Positions 15,609 through 25,114 of a stretch of 64,000 bases of DNA are shown here, piece after piece; positions within the stretch are counted from its first letter, which is position 1, and the number at the start of each line of letters is the position of its first letter. A program made the translations under genes and the position numbers. The notes below the pieces were generated by a model. It was given only the letters and a program-made list of their open reading frames with translations. It had not been told where the DNA came from and searched no databases. The stretch covers positions 62,001 to 126,000 of the forward strand of contig JACAER010000050.1 in NCBI GenBank assembly GCA_013388745.1, in the 5' to 3' direction. The DNA comes from Chloroflexota bacterium (lineage in GTDB: Bacteria > Chloroflexota > Anaerolineae > Aggregatilineales > Phototrophicaceae).

Positions 15609-16562
15609 ATGACCGTTAACCTCGATACCGTACAGGCGGCGGCGCAGCGTTTGCGCGGGCACGCCCGACGCACCCCGCTGATGACTTCGCGCACACTCGA
15701 CGCGCAGGCCGGCGCGCAGGTGTTCCTGAAGTGCGAAAACTTGCAGCGCATGGGGGCGTTCAAATTTCGCGGCGCGTACAATGCTATCAGCCAGCTTTCT
15801 GCGGCGCAAAAAGCCGCTGGCGTGCTGACCTTTTCCAGCGGCAATCACGCGCAGGCAGTGGCGCTGACCGGGCAGCTTCTCGGCGTGCAGACAACGATCG
15901 TCATGCCGGCGAACGCCCCCGTGACCAAACGCGCCGCCACCGAAGGCTATGGTGGCAAAGTGGTGCTCTACGATCCACAGACACAGGATCGCGAAGCGGT
16001 GGCGCGCGCCCTGGCAGCGGCGCACAGCTACACGATGATCCCGCCTTACGATCATGAGCAGGTGATCGCCGGGCAGGGCACGGCTGCGCTGGAAGTGTAC
16101 GAAGAACTGCAAACGCTGGATATGCTGCTGGTGCCGGTGGGTGGCGGCGGCCTCATCAGCGGCTCGGCTATCGCCAGCAAGGGGCTGTGCCCCGCCTGCA
16201 AAGTGATCGGCGTCGAGCCGGAGGTGGCGAACGACGCTTATCTGTCCCTGCGCAGCAAGACGCTGCACACCGTCAAAAATCCGCCGACGATTGCCGACGG
16301 CACACGCACGCCCTCGCTGGGGAACATCACCTTTCCGCTGGTGCTGCGCTATGTCGATGACATCTGCACGGTGAGCGAAGACGCCATCAAAGCGGCAGTG
16401 CGTTTCCTGTTCTACCGCCTGAAAATCGTGGTCGAACCATCGGGCGCGCTGGGGGTGGCGGCGCTGTTGAGCGGCGCGGTGGCGGCGCGTGGGCGTGTGG
16501 GCGTTATCTTGAGCGGGGGCAATATCGACGCGGCGACGATGACGGCGATTCTGGCCGAGTAG
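15609..16562 (+). CDS. threonine dehydratase / threo-3-hydroxyaspartate ammonia-lyase-type PLP enzyme
   Basis: 317 residues, PLP fold type II. The PLP lysine lies in MGAFKFRGAYNAI, the asparagine loop is SSGNHAQAVAL and the phosphate-binding loop is VGGGGLISG. There is no C-terminal ACT regulatory domain, so it is not the feedback-inhibited biosynthetic IlvA. This short class includes catabolic threonine dehydratase, serine racemase and threo-3-hydroxyaspartate ammonia-lyase, which sequence alone does not separate. The ATG at 15609 matches the family N-terminus. The longer frame from 15519 runs through the hairpin region and has no ribosome-binding site. Confidence 0.88.
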   Translation: MTVNLDTVQAAAQRLRGHARRTPLMTSRTLDAQAGAQVFLKCENLQRMGAFKFRGAYNAISQLSAAQKAAGVLTFSSGNHAQAVALTGQLLGVQTTIVMPANAPVTKRAATEGYGGKVVLYDPQTQDREAVARALAAAHSYTMIPPYDHEQVIAGQGTAALEVYEELQTLDMLLVPVGGGGLISGSAIASKGLCPACKVIGVEPEVANDAYLSLRSKTLHTVKNPPTIADGTRTPSLGNITFPLVLRYVDDICTVSEDAIKAAVRFLFYRLKIVVEPSGALGVAALLSGAVAARGRVGVILSGGNIDAATMTAILAE

Positions 16563-16565
16563 CCG

Positions 16566-16919
16566 TCATTCCTGGTCGTATTTGGCTTTGCGCGGCGTAT
16601 ACACGACTTCGTATTCGCCGTCCGCGTGCAGTTCTAAAGACGCGGCAGCAAGCTGCGCCCGCAGTTGTTCGCGTTCTTCGGCGTTGAGCGCAGCTAAGGC
16701 GCTCGCCACCCGGTCGCGGCGATACCAGCGCCACAGCGCCGCGCTGATGCCGGTCGCCAGCAGCGTAACCGCCATAACCAGCAGCGGATGCGGAAAGACG
16801 CGAATCCAGCCATATGCGCCAGGCGCATAAGTAACCGCGCCCATACTGTAGAACAGCGCCGCTATCCAGACCGCAGCGCTGAGACCAGTCGCAATCAGAA
16901 ATCGCTGTTTTTTCGTCAT
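16566..16919 (-). CDS. small two-helix membrane protein
   Basis: 117 residues. Two transmembrane helices (about residues 8-27 and 39-60) are followed by a cytoplasmic, charged, probably coiled tail with ALNAEEREQLRAQLAAASLE and ending in RKAKYDQE. No family is recognised. The start is set by AGGAGAAGG just before the ATG at 16919. It is convergent with the preceding dehydratase gene, with three bases between stop codons. Confidence 0.7.
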   Translation of the reverse strand: MTKKQRFLIATGLSAAVWIAALFYSMGAVTYAPGAYGWIRVFPHPLLVMAVTLLATGISAALWRWYRRDRVASALAALNAEEREQLRAQLAAASLELHADGEYEVVYTPRKAKYDQE

Positions 16920-17147
16920 TTTGGCCTTCTCCTTTTGCATATTATACGCGGCAAAAACGCGCGCTGTTGCGCTGAGAGGCGCTGTATTATCTTTTGGCGC
17001 TTTGCTGCGGGTGTGCGACAATTGCGCATAACTGATTTTGGAAATTACTATAAAACCTATCCATAAACCGGTTTCCAGATTTTGGGCGCGGCGCGCTGCG
17101 CCCTGCGGATGCGGTTTGCGGGCAGAGACTTATTGAGGGAGATTTTT

Positions 17148-18377
17148 ATGGCACAAACACTGATTTACAACGGCACACTGATCGACGGTAACGGTGGCCC
17201 GCCGCTGCAAGACGCCGCGCTGTTGATCGAAAATGAGCGCATCGTGACCGTGACCAGCGGCAATACGCTGCCGCGCTTTGACCTGGATATTCAACGCATT
17301 GATGCGCAAAAAGGCTGGATTCTGCCGGGCTTGATCGATACGCATGTCCATATCAGCATGGAGATCGAAGACCAGCGCAAGATGATGGCGACCCCGTTTT
17401 CGCTTAATTTCTACAAGGTGATCGGCTATATGCGGCGCACGCTGGACGCCGGAATCACCACGGTGCGCGACGCGGGCGGCGCGGATGTGGGGATGAAGCA
17501 GGCGGTAGAGCAGGGCTTGATGGTCGGGCCGCGCCTCCAACTGAGCATTAACGCGCTGACGATCACAGGCGGGCACGGCGACGGTTGGCTGCCTTCCGGG
17601 ATGAAATATCAAATCTGGGCAGATCATCCCGGCAGGCCCAGCGGGATTTGTGACGGCGTGGAGGGGGTGCGCCAGAAAGTGCGCGAGATGCTGCGCGCGG
17701 GCGCCGAGGTCATCAAGGTACACGCGACAGGCGGCGTGCTCAGTCCCACCGATCACCCGGAGTTCACGCAGTTCAGCCCGGAGGAACTGGCGGTGATCGT
17801 GCAGGAGGGACGCTTCCGGCGCGGAATCAAGGTGATGGCGCACGCGCAGGGCGCCGAGGGCATCAAAAACGCAGTGCGCGCCGGCATTCACTCGATTGAG
17901 CACGGGATTTATCTGGACGACGAGTGCATTGAACTGATGCTGAAGCATGGGACGTTCCTGGTGCCGACCCTGCTGGCGCCGCTTTCTGTGCTGGAAATCC
18001 CGAATATGCCGGAATGGGGCATCCGCAAGGCACACGAGGCGATCGAAGCGCACCGCGACAGCATCAGCCGGGCGTACCGGGCAGGTGTGAAGATCGCGAT
18101 GGGCACGGACGCGGGGGTGATGCCGCACGGGACGAACCTGCGCGAACTGGGGTTGATGTGCGAGTGTGGCATGACGCCGATGGAAGCGCTGGTAGCGACG
18201 ACGCGCACGGCGGCGGAATGTCTGGGCTGGCAGGAGCGCGTGGGCACGCTGGAGGCGGGCAAGCTGGCGGACGTGGTGATCGCGAAGACCAACCCGCTGG
18301 AGCAGATTCGTGCGCTGGAAAACGTGGACAATATCCGCCTGGTGATGAAGGGCGGGCAGGTGGTGAAGGGAAGTTGA
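17148..18377 (+). CDS. amidohydrolase (imidazolonepropionase/prolidase-like)
   Basis: 409 residues. A small beta-sandwich made from both termini encloses a TIM barrel with the full binuclear-metal signature: DTHVHISME (HxH), a bridging-lysine region VIKVHATGGVLSPTDH, KVMAHAQG and HSIEHGI (two His), and MGTDAGVMPHG (catalytic Asp). This subgroup contains Xaa-Pro and Xaa-Arg dipeptidases and carbamate hydrolases, so peptide or amide hydrolysis is likely but the substrate is unknown. The ATG at 17148 follows GAGGGAG. It could cooperate with the M42 peptidases downstream in peptide turnover; this is an inference. Confidence 0.9.
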   Translation: MAQTLIYNGTLIDGNGGPPLQDAALLIENERIVTVTSGNTLPRFDLDIQRIDAQKGWILPGLIDTHVHISMEIEDQRKMMATPFSLNFYKVIGYMRRTLDAGITTVRDAGGADVGMKQAVEQGLMVGPRLQLSINALTITGGHGDGWLPSGMKYQIWADHPGRPSGICDGVEGVRQKVREMLRAGAEVIKVHATGGVLSPTDHPEFTQFSPEELAVIVQEGRFRRGIKVMAHAQGAEGIKNAVRAGIHSIEHGIYLDDECIELMLKHGTFLVPTLLAPLSVLEIPNMPEWGIRKAHEAIEAHRDSISRAYRAGVKIAMGTDAGVMPHGTNLRELGLMCECGMTPMEALVATTRTAAECLGWQERVGTLEAGKLADVVIAKTNPLEQIRALENVDNIRLVMKGGQVVKGS

Positions 18378-18560
18378 GAGAGGTCAGGGTGAGCTTGCCC
18401 CATTTTGGTGAGTCTTCCGCACTTTATGTGCGCTCGAAGGACTGAAGCGCGGCGAGTTCACCCGCTTTTTGCCAGCAACTTGTAACCGGAAACTCGCCAC
18501 TCCCCGCAAGCCGCGCGCCTTGTGCTACAATGCAGGGCAAACAACAGCCGACAGAATTTT

Positions 18561-20375
18561 ATGAGCCACAAGATCACCTTCAACCTGGACGAACATCGCC
18601 AACCCCTGCTGACCCTGCTGCGCGCCGTCATCGCCCAGCCCGATCTCAGCGGCCAGCAGCTCGACAAGCTTCAGCGCAAACAGGGTCGGCTCTATGGACG
18701 CGACACCCTGATCCGTGCCTACCGCGCCTTTGCCGGCAGCGATCTGCCACCCTTCGATCCGGCCATTGTGGAACGGCTGCGCCTCAAGCCCGTGCGCACC
18801 GCCTCCGGGGTCACGCCCGTCACGGTGCTCACCAAGCCCTTTCCGTGCCCCGGCGAATGCATTTTCTGCCCTAACGACGTGCGTATGCCCAAAAGCTATC
18901 TTTCCGACGAGCCGGGCGCGCAGCGTGCCGAACAAAACAGCTTCGACCCTTACTTGCAGACTTATTCGCGCCTGCTCACTTACCATCACACCGGACATCC
19001 GACCGACAAAATCGAGGTCATCATCCTCGGCGGCACCTGGTCGTTTTACCCTGAAGCCTATCAAATCTGGTTCGTTAAGCGTATCTTCGACGCCCTGCAT
19101 GACTTCGGCAAAGGGATTGACCGCTGCGCAGAAGTCGAGTCCGCGCTGCGCAGCGCCTCGCAGCTTCACCCGGAGCGCAACACGGTTTTTCTCGACATTG
19201 ACGGCAGCAGCATGGCGCAAACCTACAACCAGGCCGTGCAGCAGGTCTATCAGGAAGAAATGCGCCGCTCGCGCGAGTACGCGCAGGACATCGCCAGCGG
19301 CCAACGCCCGCGTTCGCCCATTGACGAATACGCCGCCTGGGATGAACTCGAAGCCGCGCAGCGCGAAAACGAGGACGCCGCCTGTCGCTGCGTCGGCCTG
19401 GTGGTCGAAACGCGCCCTGACCACATCAGCGCCGCCGAGGTACTGCGTATCCGCCGCCTGGGCGCCACCAAAGTGCAGATCGGCTTCCAGAGCCTAAACG
19501 ATCATGTGCTGCGCCTGAACAAGCGCGGCCACAACGTCGCCGCCACGCGCCGCGCCGTCAAGCTGCTGCGTGCTGCCGGCTTCAAAATCCACGCTCACTG
19601 GATGCCCAACCTCTACGGCTCATCGCCGGAATTGGACATCATGGACTATATCAAGCTGTTCGCTGATCCCGATTTCCGCCCCGACGAACTCAAGCTGTAT
19701 CCCTGCTCGCTGATCGAAAGCGCGGAACTGATGAAGCATTATCAGGACGGCTCGTGGCAGCCCTACACACACGACGAACTGCTGAAGGTGCTGACCGCCT
19801 GCCTGCGCCTGACACCCGAATACTGCCGCCTGACGCGCATCGTCCGCGATATTCCCTCCACCGATATTGTTGTCGGCAATCAACTGACCAATTTCCGCCA
19901 GATCGCCGAAGACGCGCTGGCCAAAAAGGGCGAACGCAGCAGCGATATCCGCGCGCGCGAAGTGCGTTTTCGCGCTGTGGCCGCAGAGGAACTGTTCCTC
20001 GATACGCTGCGCTACAGCACCAGCGGCGGGCAGGAGATCTTTTTGCAGTACATCACGGCTGAGCGCAGTATCGCCGGCTTTTTGCGGCTGGCGCTGCCGG
20101 CGCCGGCTGGCGACCCGCTCAGCGAAGACCTGCGCGACGCGGCGATCGTGCGCGAAGTGCATGTCTACGGGCAGTCGTTGGGATTGGGCGAAGCGGCCAA
20201 TGGTCGCGCCCAGCACAGCGGACTCGGCACGCAGCTTTTGGAACACGCCGCCGAACTGGCGCGCGCGCATGGCTATTCGCGCCTCGCCGTGATTTCTGCG
20301 ATCGGCACACGCGCCTACTATCGCAAGCGTGGTTTTGTCGAAGGCACGTTGTACCAGGTGCGCCAACTGCGCTAA
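18561..20375 (+). CDS. elp3: Elp3-type tRNA U34 carboxymethyltransferase (radical SAM + GNAT)
   Basis: 604 residues. The radical SAM domain has the CPGECIFCP cluster motif near residue 95 and a partner TRPDHISAAEVLRIRRLGAT segment. The C-terminal GNAT domain has the acetyl-CoA loop SGLGTQLLEHAAELA and ends in AYYRKRGFVEGTLYQVRQL. Elp3 uses acetyl-CoA and SAM to start cm5U formation at wobble uridine 34. Elp3 is universal in eukaryotes and most archaea but rare in bacteria. A Dehalococcoides (Chloroflexota) Elp3 has been structurally studied, which fits the proposed phylum. It works without Elongator partners. The start is chosen by family N-terminus; the ribosome-binding site is weak. Confidence 0.95.
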   Translation: MSHKITFNLDEHRQPLLTLLRAVIAQPDLSGQQLDKLQRKQGRLYGRDTLIRAYRAFAGSDLPPFDPAIVERLRLKPVRTASGVTPVTVLTKPFPCPGECIFCPNDVRMPKSYLSDEPGAQRAEQNSFDPYLQTYSRLLTYHHTGHPTDKIEVIILGGTWSFYPEAYQIWFVKRIFDALHDFGKGIDRCAEVESALRSASQLHPERNTVFLDIDGSSMAQTYNQAVQQVYQEEMRRSREYAQDIASGQRPRSPIDEYAAWDELEAAQRENEDAACRCVGLVVETRPDHISAAEVLRIRRLGATKVQIGFQSLNDHVLRLNKRGHNVAATRRAVKLLRAAGFKIHAHWMPNLYGSSPELDIMDYIKLFADPDFRPDELKLYPCSLIESAELMKHYQDGSWQPYTHDELLKVLTACLRLTPEYCRLTRIVRDIPSTDIVVGNQLTNFRQIAEDALAKKGERSSDIRAREVRFRAVAAEELFLDTLRYSTSGGQEIFLQYITAERSIAGFLRLALPAPAGDPLSEDLRDAAIVREVHVYGQSLGLGEAANGRAQHSGLGTQLLEHAAELARAHGYSRLAVISAIGTRAYYRKRGFVEGTLYQVRQLR

Positions 20376-20409
20376 AATCAACTTGCACAGATTTTGAAGG
20401 TCAACCACC

Positions 20410-20976
20410 ATGTATTCAGAAATCGAAGCGGTAGAACGCCGGCGGCGCACGCTGCGCATCATCTTTATGGGCATTATCGTCATCACGCTGCCTTTTTACT
20501 GCGTGGGCTTTTTCCTGTGGGGCACGGCCCCGGCACAGCGCAGCGGCGCCGAACAGCGCACAACCCCCAGCATCACGCCCATAGATCAAACGCTGCGCCC
20601 GACGAACACGCTGATTCCCACGTCGCTGGTGCTGGCGACGCAAACTTCTTCCAGCCCGCTGCTGCCCACACCGGGACAGTTTAATCCGCCGCCGCGCATT
20701 CCCACCAACACGTTCGCACCTGTCTTTATCCCCAGCAGCACGCCCGCGCCGACGCTTACGCCCTTCCCGACCAACACGCAGTTTGTGCTGCCGTCGCCGA
20801 CCACGCCGCCGCTACTGCCGACCTTTACGCCGATCCCCAGCAACACGCCGCCGCCGCCACCGCCCACTGCGACTGATACACAACCACCCCCACCGCCGAC
20901 GAACACGGATGTGCCGCCGCTGCCCACCAACACCGAACCGCCGCTGCTGCCGCCAACCGATACGCCGGGGCCGTAG
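20410..20976 (+). CDS. membrane-anchored Pro/Thr-rich protein
   Basis: 188 residues. A short cytoplasmic N-terminus (EAVERRRRTLR), one transmembrane helix (~18-38, FMGIIVITLPFYCVGFFL), then about 140 residues of Pro, Thr, Ser and Asn (for example PTNTLIPTS, PPPPPPTATDTQPPPPPTNT). No folded domain is visible. Such tails are typical of extracytoplasmic linkers or O-glycosylated stalks in Chloroflexota. GAAGG precedes the ATG. It starts 34 nt after elp3, so it may be cotranscribed, and it ends before a strong terminator. Confidence 0.8.
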   Translation: MYSEIEAVERRRRTLRIIFMGIIVITLPFYCVGFFLWGTAPAQRSGAEQRTTPSITPIDQTLRPTNTLIPTSLVLATQTSSSPLLPTPGQFNPPPRIPTNTFAPVFIPSSTPAPTLTPFPTNTQFVLPSPTTPPLLPTFTPIPSNTPPPPPPTATDTQPPPPPTNTDVPPLPTNTEPPLLPPTDTPGP

Positions 20977-21021
20977 AAACCGGATACCAGGTAAGATTTA
21001 CAACCCGATTTGAAAATGCTT

Positions 21022-21054
21022 AAATGACAGGCCATAATAGTGCCTGTCATTTTT
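21022..21054 (+). terminator. Rho-independent terminator
   Basis: ATGACAGGC / GCCTGTCAT, a perfect 9-bp stem with a 9-nt loop, extended by AAA/TTT and followed by TTTTT. It ends the elp3 / Pro-Thr-rich gene unit before the M42 cluster. Confidence 0.92.
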
Positions 21055-21180
21055 GTCGCCCCAAAACTGGACTGCGCCAAATAGGCGATCCGCCACCATC
21101 GCCCGCGCTGCCGCGCACGCCGCGCCATCTGTTTGGGTGCCCCCAAAACCGCAAAACATGAACCAAAACGAGTTAAGGAA

Positions 21181-22269
21181 ATGCCTTTGTTTGACCTAAA
21201 AGCCCACTTAAAATCGCTGGTCGAGGCGCACGCCCCTTCCGGCCACGAAGCGCCCATTCGTGAGATCATCCGTGCCGCCTGGCAGCCGCTGTGCGACGAG
21301 ATGCAAGGGGATCGACTCGGCAGTCTGATCGGCATCAAAAACGGCCAGCCCGCCGCCGGCAGCCCGCGTCGCAAAATCATGCTGGCCGCGCATATGGACG
21401 AGATCGGGCTGATGGTGCGCGACATCGTGGACGGCTTCATTTATGTCCATCGTGTCAGCGGCATCGACAACCGCGTCATGCTGGCGCAGCCGGTGCTGGT
21501 GCATGGCAAGCGTCCGCTGCCCGGCGTGGTCGCCAGTGTCCCCCCGCACTTGCTTACCGCCGACATGCGCAGCAAGTACCCCACGCTGGAAGAACTGATC
21601 GTGGATGTCGGCCTGCCCGCCGCCGATGTTAACGCGCTGGTGCAAATTGGCGACCTGATCACACCTGATGTGCCGATGATCGACCTGCTTGGCAAGCGTG
21701 TCGCCGCTAAAGCGTTTGACAACCGCGCGTTGGTCGCTGCTGTCACTGCGTGCCTGAATCACCTGCAAAACCTTAAGCATCAGTGGGATGTCTACGCCGT
21801 CGCCACGGTGCAGGAAGAAACCGGCCTGCGCGGCGCGGCAGTGGCGGCGCACCAGATACAGCCCGATGTGGCGGTCGCGCTGGATGTCACGTTTGCGCCG
21901 CAGCCGGGCGTCAACGGCGACGTCACTAACGAAATGGGCGGCGGACCCGGCATCGGTGTCGGCCCCAATTTTCACCCGAAACTTTTCGACAAGATCAAAG
22001 AAGTGGCGCAGGCCAACGAGATCAAAACGCAAAACGACATCATCCCTGGCGCCAGCGGCACCGACGCCTGGATGATTCAGGTGGCGCTGGAAGGCATTCC
22101 CACCGCGCTGCTGGAAGTTCCGCTGCGCAACATGCACTCGCCGGTTGAAACCATTGATCTGCGCGATGTCGAGCGTGTCGGGCGGCTGCTGGCGCTGTTT
22201 ATCGCCAGTCTGGACAGCGACTTTTTGCAAGCCATCGAGTACAAGACCAATCAGAAGGCGCAATCATGA
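21181..22269 (+). CDS. M42 family metallopeptidase (first of three)
   Basis: 362 residues. M42 aminopeptidases form dodecameric tetrahedral shells that degrade peptides from the N-terminus using two Zn or Co ions. Metal and catalytic motifs are present: AAHMDEIGLMV (His, Asp), KAFDNRALVAA (Asp), TVQEETGLRGA (catalytic Glu pair), DVTF (Asp) and LRNMHSPVETID (His). An insertion after the PDZ-like domain carries DMRSKYPTLEELIVDVGL. The ATG at 21181 follows AAGGA. It overlaps the next M42 gene by 4 nt (ATGA), so the two are translationally coupled. Confidence 0.94.
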   Translation: MPLFDLKAHLKSLVEAHAPSGHEAPIREIIRAAWQPLCDEMQGDRLGSLIGIKNGQPAAGSPRRKIMLAAHMDEIGLMVRDIVDGFIYVHRVSGIDNRVMLAQPVLVHGKRPLPGVVASVPPHLLTADMRSKYPTLEELIVDVGLPAADVNALVQIGDLITPDVPMIDLLGKRVAAKAFDNRALVAAVTACLNHLQNLKHQWDVYAVATVQEETGLRGAAVAAHQIQPDVAVALDVTFAPQPGVNGDVTNEMGGGPGIGVGPNFHPKLFDKIKEVAQANEIKTQNDIIPGASGTDAWMIQVALEGIPTALLEVPLRNMHSPVETIDLRDVERVGRLLALFIASLDSDFLQAIEYKTNQKAQS

Positions 22270-23312
22270 TCCTCAAAGACCTTTCCGAAGCGGTGGGTGT
22301 CTCTGGCAAAGAAGACGCCGTGCGTGAGGTGGTGCTGAACGCCATCGAAAGCCACGCCGCAAGCATTCGTATCGACGCCCTGGGCAGCGTAACCGCGCTC
22401 AAAAAAGGCACTGGCGCCCAGCCGCTGCGCGTGATGGTCGCGGCGCACATGGACGAAATCGGCTTCATCGTCACGGGCGTTGATAGCGACGGCCTGATTC
22501 GCTTCAGCGCCATCGGCGGCGTCGATGACCGCATCCTGCCGGGACTGCGCCTGCGCGTAGGCGCTGACCTGCTGCCCGGTGTCGTCGTCTGGACACCGAT
22601 TCACCAGAACCGCGATCAAAATGTCGTCAAACTGAGCGCGCTGCGCATCGACATCGGCGCGTCGAGCAAAGACGAAGTCAACGGCAAAGTCAAACCCGGC
22701 GAACACATCGTTTTCGACAGCAAATATGCCGAACTCAGCCCCAAAATTGTGCGCGGCAAAGCCTTCGACGACCGCGCCGGGTGTTCGCTGCTGGTGGATG
22801 TGCTGCAAGCTGGCGCGTATGTCAACGACGTGCTGGCGGCCTTTACCGTGCAGGAGGAAATCGGTCTGCGCGGGGCACAGGTGGCGGCGCAGGCGCTCAA
22901 GCCCGATGTGGCCTTTGTGCTAGAAGGCACGACAGCGCACGATCTGCCTAACCCGCTGGCCGACCCGGACGAGGACGACGCGCCGAATCCGACGACCCGG
23001 CTTGGGCACGGTCCGGCGCTGACCTTTATGGACAGAAGCATGATTACCGACCCGCGTCTGGTGCGTTTTTTGCGGGCGCTGGCCGAAAAACACGGCATTC
23101 CCTACCAGTTTAAGACACAGTTGGGCGGCGGCACAGACGCCGGCTCGATCCACACGGCGTTAGGCGGCGTGCCTGCGGCAGTGATTTCGCTGCCCTGCCG
23201 CTACATTCACAGCCCGGCGGCGCTGCTCAATCTGGACGATTACCAGAACGCGCTCAAGCTGATTCAGGCCGCGCTCAACGAACTCACGGCGGGAACACTG
23301 GCGCGCGCCTGA
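22266..23312 (+). CDS. M42 family metallopeptidase (second of three)
   Basis: 348 residues. Same fold and motifs as its neighbours: AAHMDEIGFIV, KAFDDRAGCSLLVD, TVQEEIGLRGA and CRYIHSPAALLNLD. The ligand after the fourth strand is EGTTAHD rather than DVT, and an acidic insertion (LADPDEDDAPNPTTRLG, ~230-247) is not seen in the other two. This points to a different specificity or subunit role, possibly a mixed oligomer with the first paralogue given the 4-nt overlap. That is an inference. Confidence 0.94.
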   Translation: MILKDLSEAVGVSGKEDAVREVVLNAIESHAASIRIDALGSVTALKKGTGAQPLRVMVAAHMDEIGFIVTGVDSDGLIRFSAIGGVDDRILPGLRLRVGADLLPGVVVWTPIHQNRDQNVVKLSALRIDIGASSKDEVNGKVKPGEHIVFDSKYAELSPKIVRGKAFDDRAGCSLLVDVLQAGAYVNDVLAAFTVQEEIGLRGAQVAAQALKPDVAFVLEGTTAHDLPNPLADPDEDDAPNPTTRLGHGPALTFMDRSMITDPRLVRFLRALAEKHGIPYQFKTQLGGGTDAGSIHTALGGVPAAVISLPCRYIHSPAALLNLDDYQNALKLIQAALNELTAGTLARA

Positions 23313-23396
23313 AAGCCGGCACAGGAATGATGACTCGCTGCGCACAGCGCGCAGCCAATACTGACCAATGATCGCTATTTTTAGGAGCAACTGTTC

Positions 23397-24389
23397 ATGA
23401 TTGAATTGACGCGCAAACTCACGGAAGCCTGGGGGCCATCCGGCTATGAACATCATGTTCGCCAACTAATTCAGGAAGAAGTCGCCGAGCTGGCTGACGA
23501 GATGCAGGTAGACCCGCTGGGCAACCTGATCTGCAAGGTAGGGAAAGGCGACACGCGCATCATGATCGCCGCGCATATGGACGAAATCGGCCTGATGGCG
23601 ACGTATGTCGAACCGAAAAGCGGCTATCTGCGCTTCGCTAACATCGGCGGCCTGCTGCACACCTCGCTGCTGGGTAACCGCGTGCGCTTCGAAGATGGCA
23701 CGATCGGCGTAATCGGTGTGCATGATGCTTTTGGCGTCAGCCGCACCAGCGTGCCGGAACTCGACAGCTTTTATATCGACGTGAGTGACGGCGCAAATGG
23801 CAGCGTGCAGCCGGGCAGTCCCGGCGCGTTTGCCTATACAATGGAAGTGCGCGGCACGCGCCTGGTGGGCAAAGCAATGGATGACCGCATCGGTTGTGTC
23901 GTCGCTATCGAAACCATGCGCAAGCTGAAGAAAAAGGCCAAAAACGAGGTCTATTTTGTCTTCACTGTGCAGGAAGAAGTCGGGCTGCGCGGCGCGCGTC
24001 CGGCGGCTTATAACGTCAACCCCGACGTTGCGATTGCCCTGGATGTGACGGCGACGGGCGATGAGATCAAGAATGACAAAATGGCCGTCAAACTGGGCGG
24101 CGGCGCGGCCATCAAGCTGCATGACCCCGGATTGGTCGTGCCGCCGGCGGTGCGCGATTGGATGATCGAACGCGCGGAAAAAGACGGCATCGCCTACCAG
24201 CGCGAACTGCTGACCAAAGGCACAACCGACGCCTCCGGTATTCAGATGGCGCGCGCGGGTGTGCCGAGCGGCTGCATTTCGATTCCCTGCCGCTTCATCC
24301 ACACGACCAGCGAAACCGTCGATACGCGCGACGTGCAGGCCTGTATCGACCTGCTCACGGGACTGGTGAAAAATCCCGCCAAACTCTAA
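23397..24389 (+). CDS. M42 family metallopeptidase (third of three)
   Basis: 330 residues, the shortest and most standard of the three. Motifs: AAHMDEIGLMATYV, KAMDDRIGCVVAIE, TVQEEVGLRGA, LDVTATGD and CRFIHTTSETVDTRD. Its own strong ribosome-binding site (TTAGGAGCAA) lies upstream, after an 84-nt gap from the second gene. It may belong to the same transcript but is not translationally coupled. Confidence 0.95.
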   Translation: MIELTRKLTEAWGPSGYEHHVRQLIQEEVAELADEMQVDPLGNLICKVGKGDTRIMIAAHMDEIGLMATYVEPKSGYLRFANIGGLLHTSLLGNRVRFEDGTIGVIGVHDAFGVSRTSVPELDSFYIDVSDGANGSVQPGSPGAFAYTMEVRGTRLVGKAMDDRIGCVVAIETMRKLKKKAKNEVYFVFTVQEEVGLRGARPAAYNVNPDVAIALDVTATGDEIKNDKMAVKLGGGAAIKLHDPGLVVPPAVRDWMIERAEKDGIAYQRELLTKGTTDASGIQMARAGVPSGCISIPCRFIHTTSETVDTRDVQACIDLLTGLVKNPAKL

Positions 24390-24437
24390 GCCGGCGCGCG
24401 CAAACGCTGGAGCATAATCGCCATGCTCCAGCGGCCT

Positions 24438-25040
24438 TTAGCTTCTCTGAGCAAGCACATACACTTTGATGCCTGCCGCATCAGTAAAGAGGGCGCTCTG
24501 CGGATAGCGCAGGGTGCGCCGCGCCACCACCAGATCGCCGATGCTGGCTGCGGCGTTCAGCAGCAGCGCCAGCACCCACAACTGCCCCCAGCCGGGCGGC
24601 AAAAACGGCAGCACCAGCCCCCCGCCGCACGACATCAGCGCCAGCGGTGTCAGCGTCATCAGCAGGTAATGGTGGCGTGTTAAAAACTGTCCCGCTTCCA
24701 CCGTAGCGTACAAATAGCCGCTGTTGTAACTCAAACGCGCGCGGTAACCCAGCCGCCGCAGCGCCATACCGTGCAGCGCTTCATGCAGCAGCATGGACGC
24801 CGCCAGCAGCAGCGCCGCCGCCAGCCCCCAGACCCAGCCTGGCCACAGCGGTTCCGCGAACAAGGCCAGCGGCGCGCCTAAGGCCACATAGAACTGATAC
24901 GGCAGCCACAGCAGCGTAATCGCTGCGCCCAACGGCAGCAGCGCCAGCAGATTCCCACTCAGCAGCCAGAACCACAGCGGCTTGCCCTGCCAATCGTCGA
25001 ACAAATCGCCCGCCAGCACATAGCCTTCGGGAACGCGCAT
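24438..25040 (-). CDS. DUF3267-type putative zinc metalloprotease
   Basis: 200 residues with about four transmembrane helices. The second or third carries the zincin motif LLHEALHGMALRRLGYRARL (HExxH), and a late VARRTL segment is consistent with DUF3267 (putative integral membrane zincin) proteins, which resemble site-2 proteases without a PDZ domain. Function is unknown. AAAGGG precedes the ATG. Divergent from the EamA gene with 74 nt between the start codons. Confidence 0.82.
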   Translation of the reverse strand: MRVPEGYVLAGDLFDDWQGKPLWFWLLSGNLLALLPLGAAITLLWLPYQFYVALGAPLALFAEPLWPGWVWGLAAALLLAASMLLHEALHGMALRRLGYRARLSYNSGYLYATVEAGQFLTRHHYLLMTLTPLALMSCGGGLVLPFLPPGWGQLWVLALLLNAAASIGDLVVARRTLRYPQSALFTDAAGIKVYVLAQRS

Positions 25041-25114
25041 ATTAAACCCTTTGCGAGAATTTGTCGCTGTTGTCTAGAATAGCCCTGAATCGCTTGCTGT
25101 ACGCGGAGGGTTTT

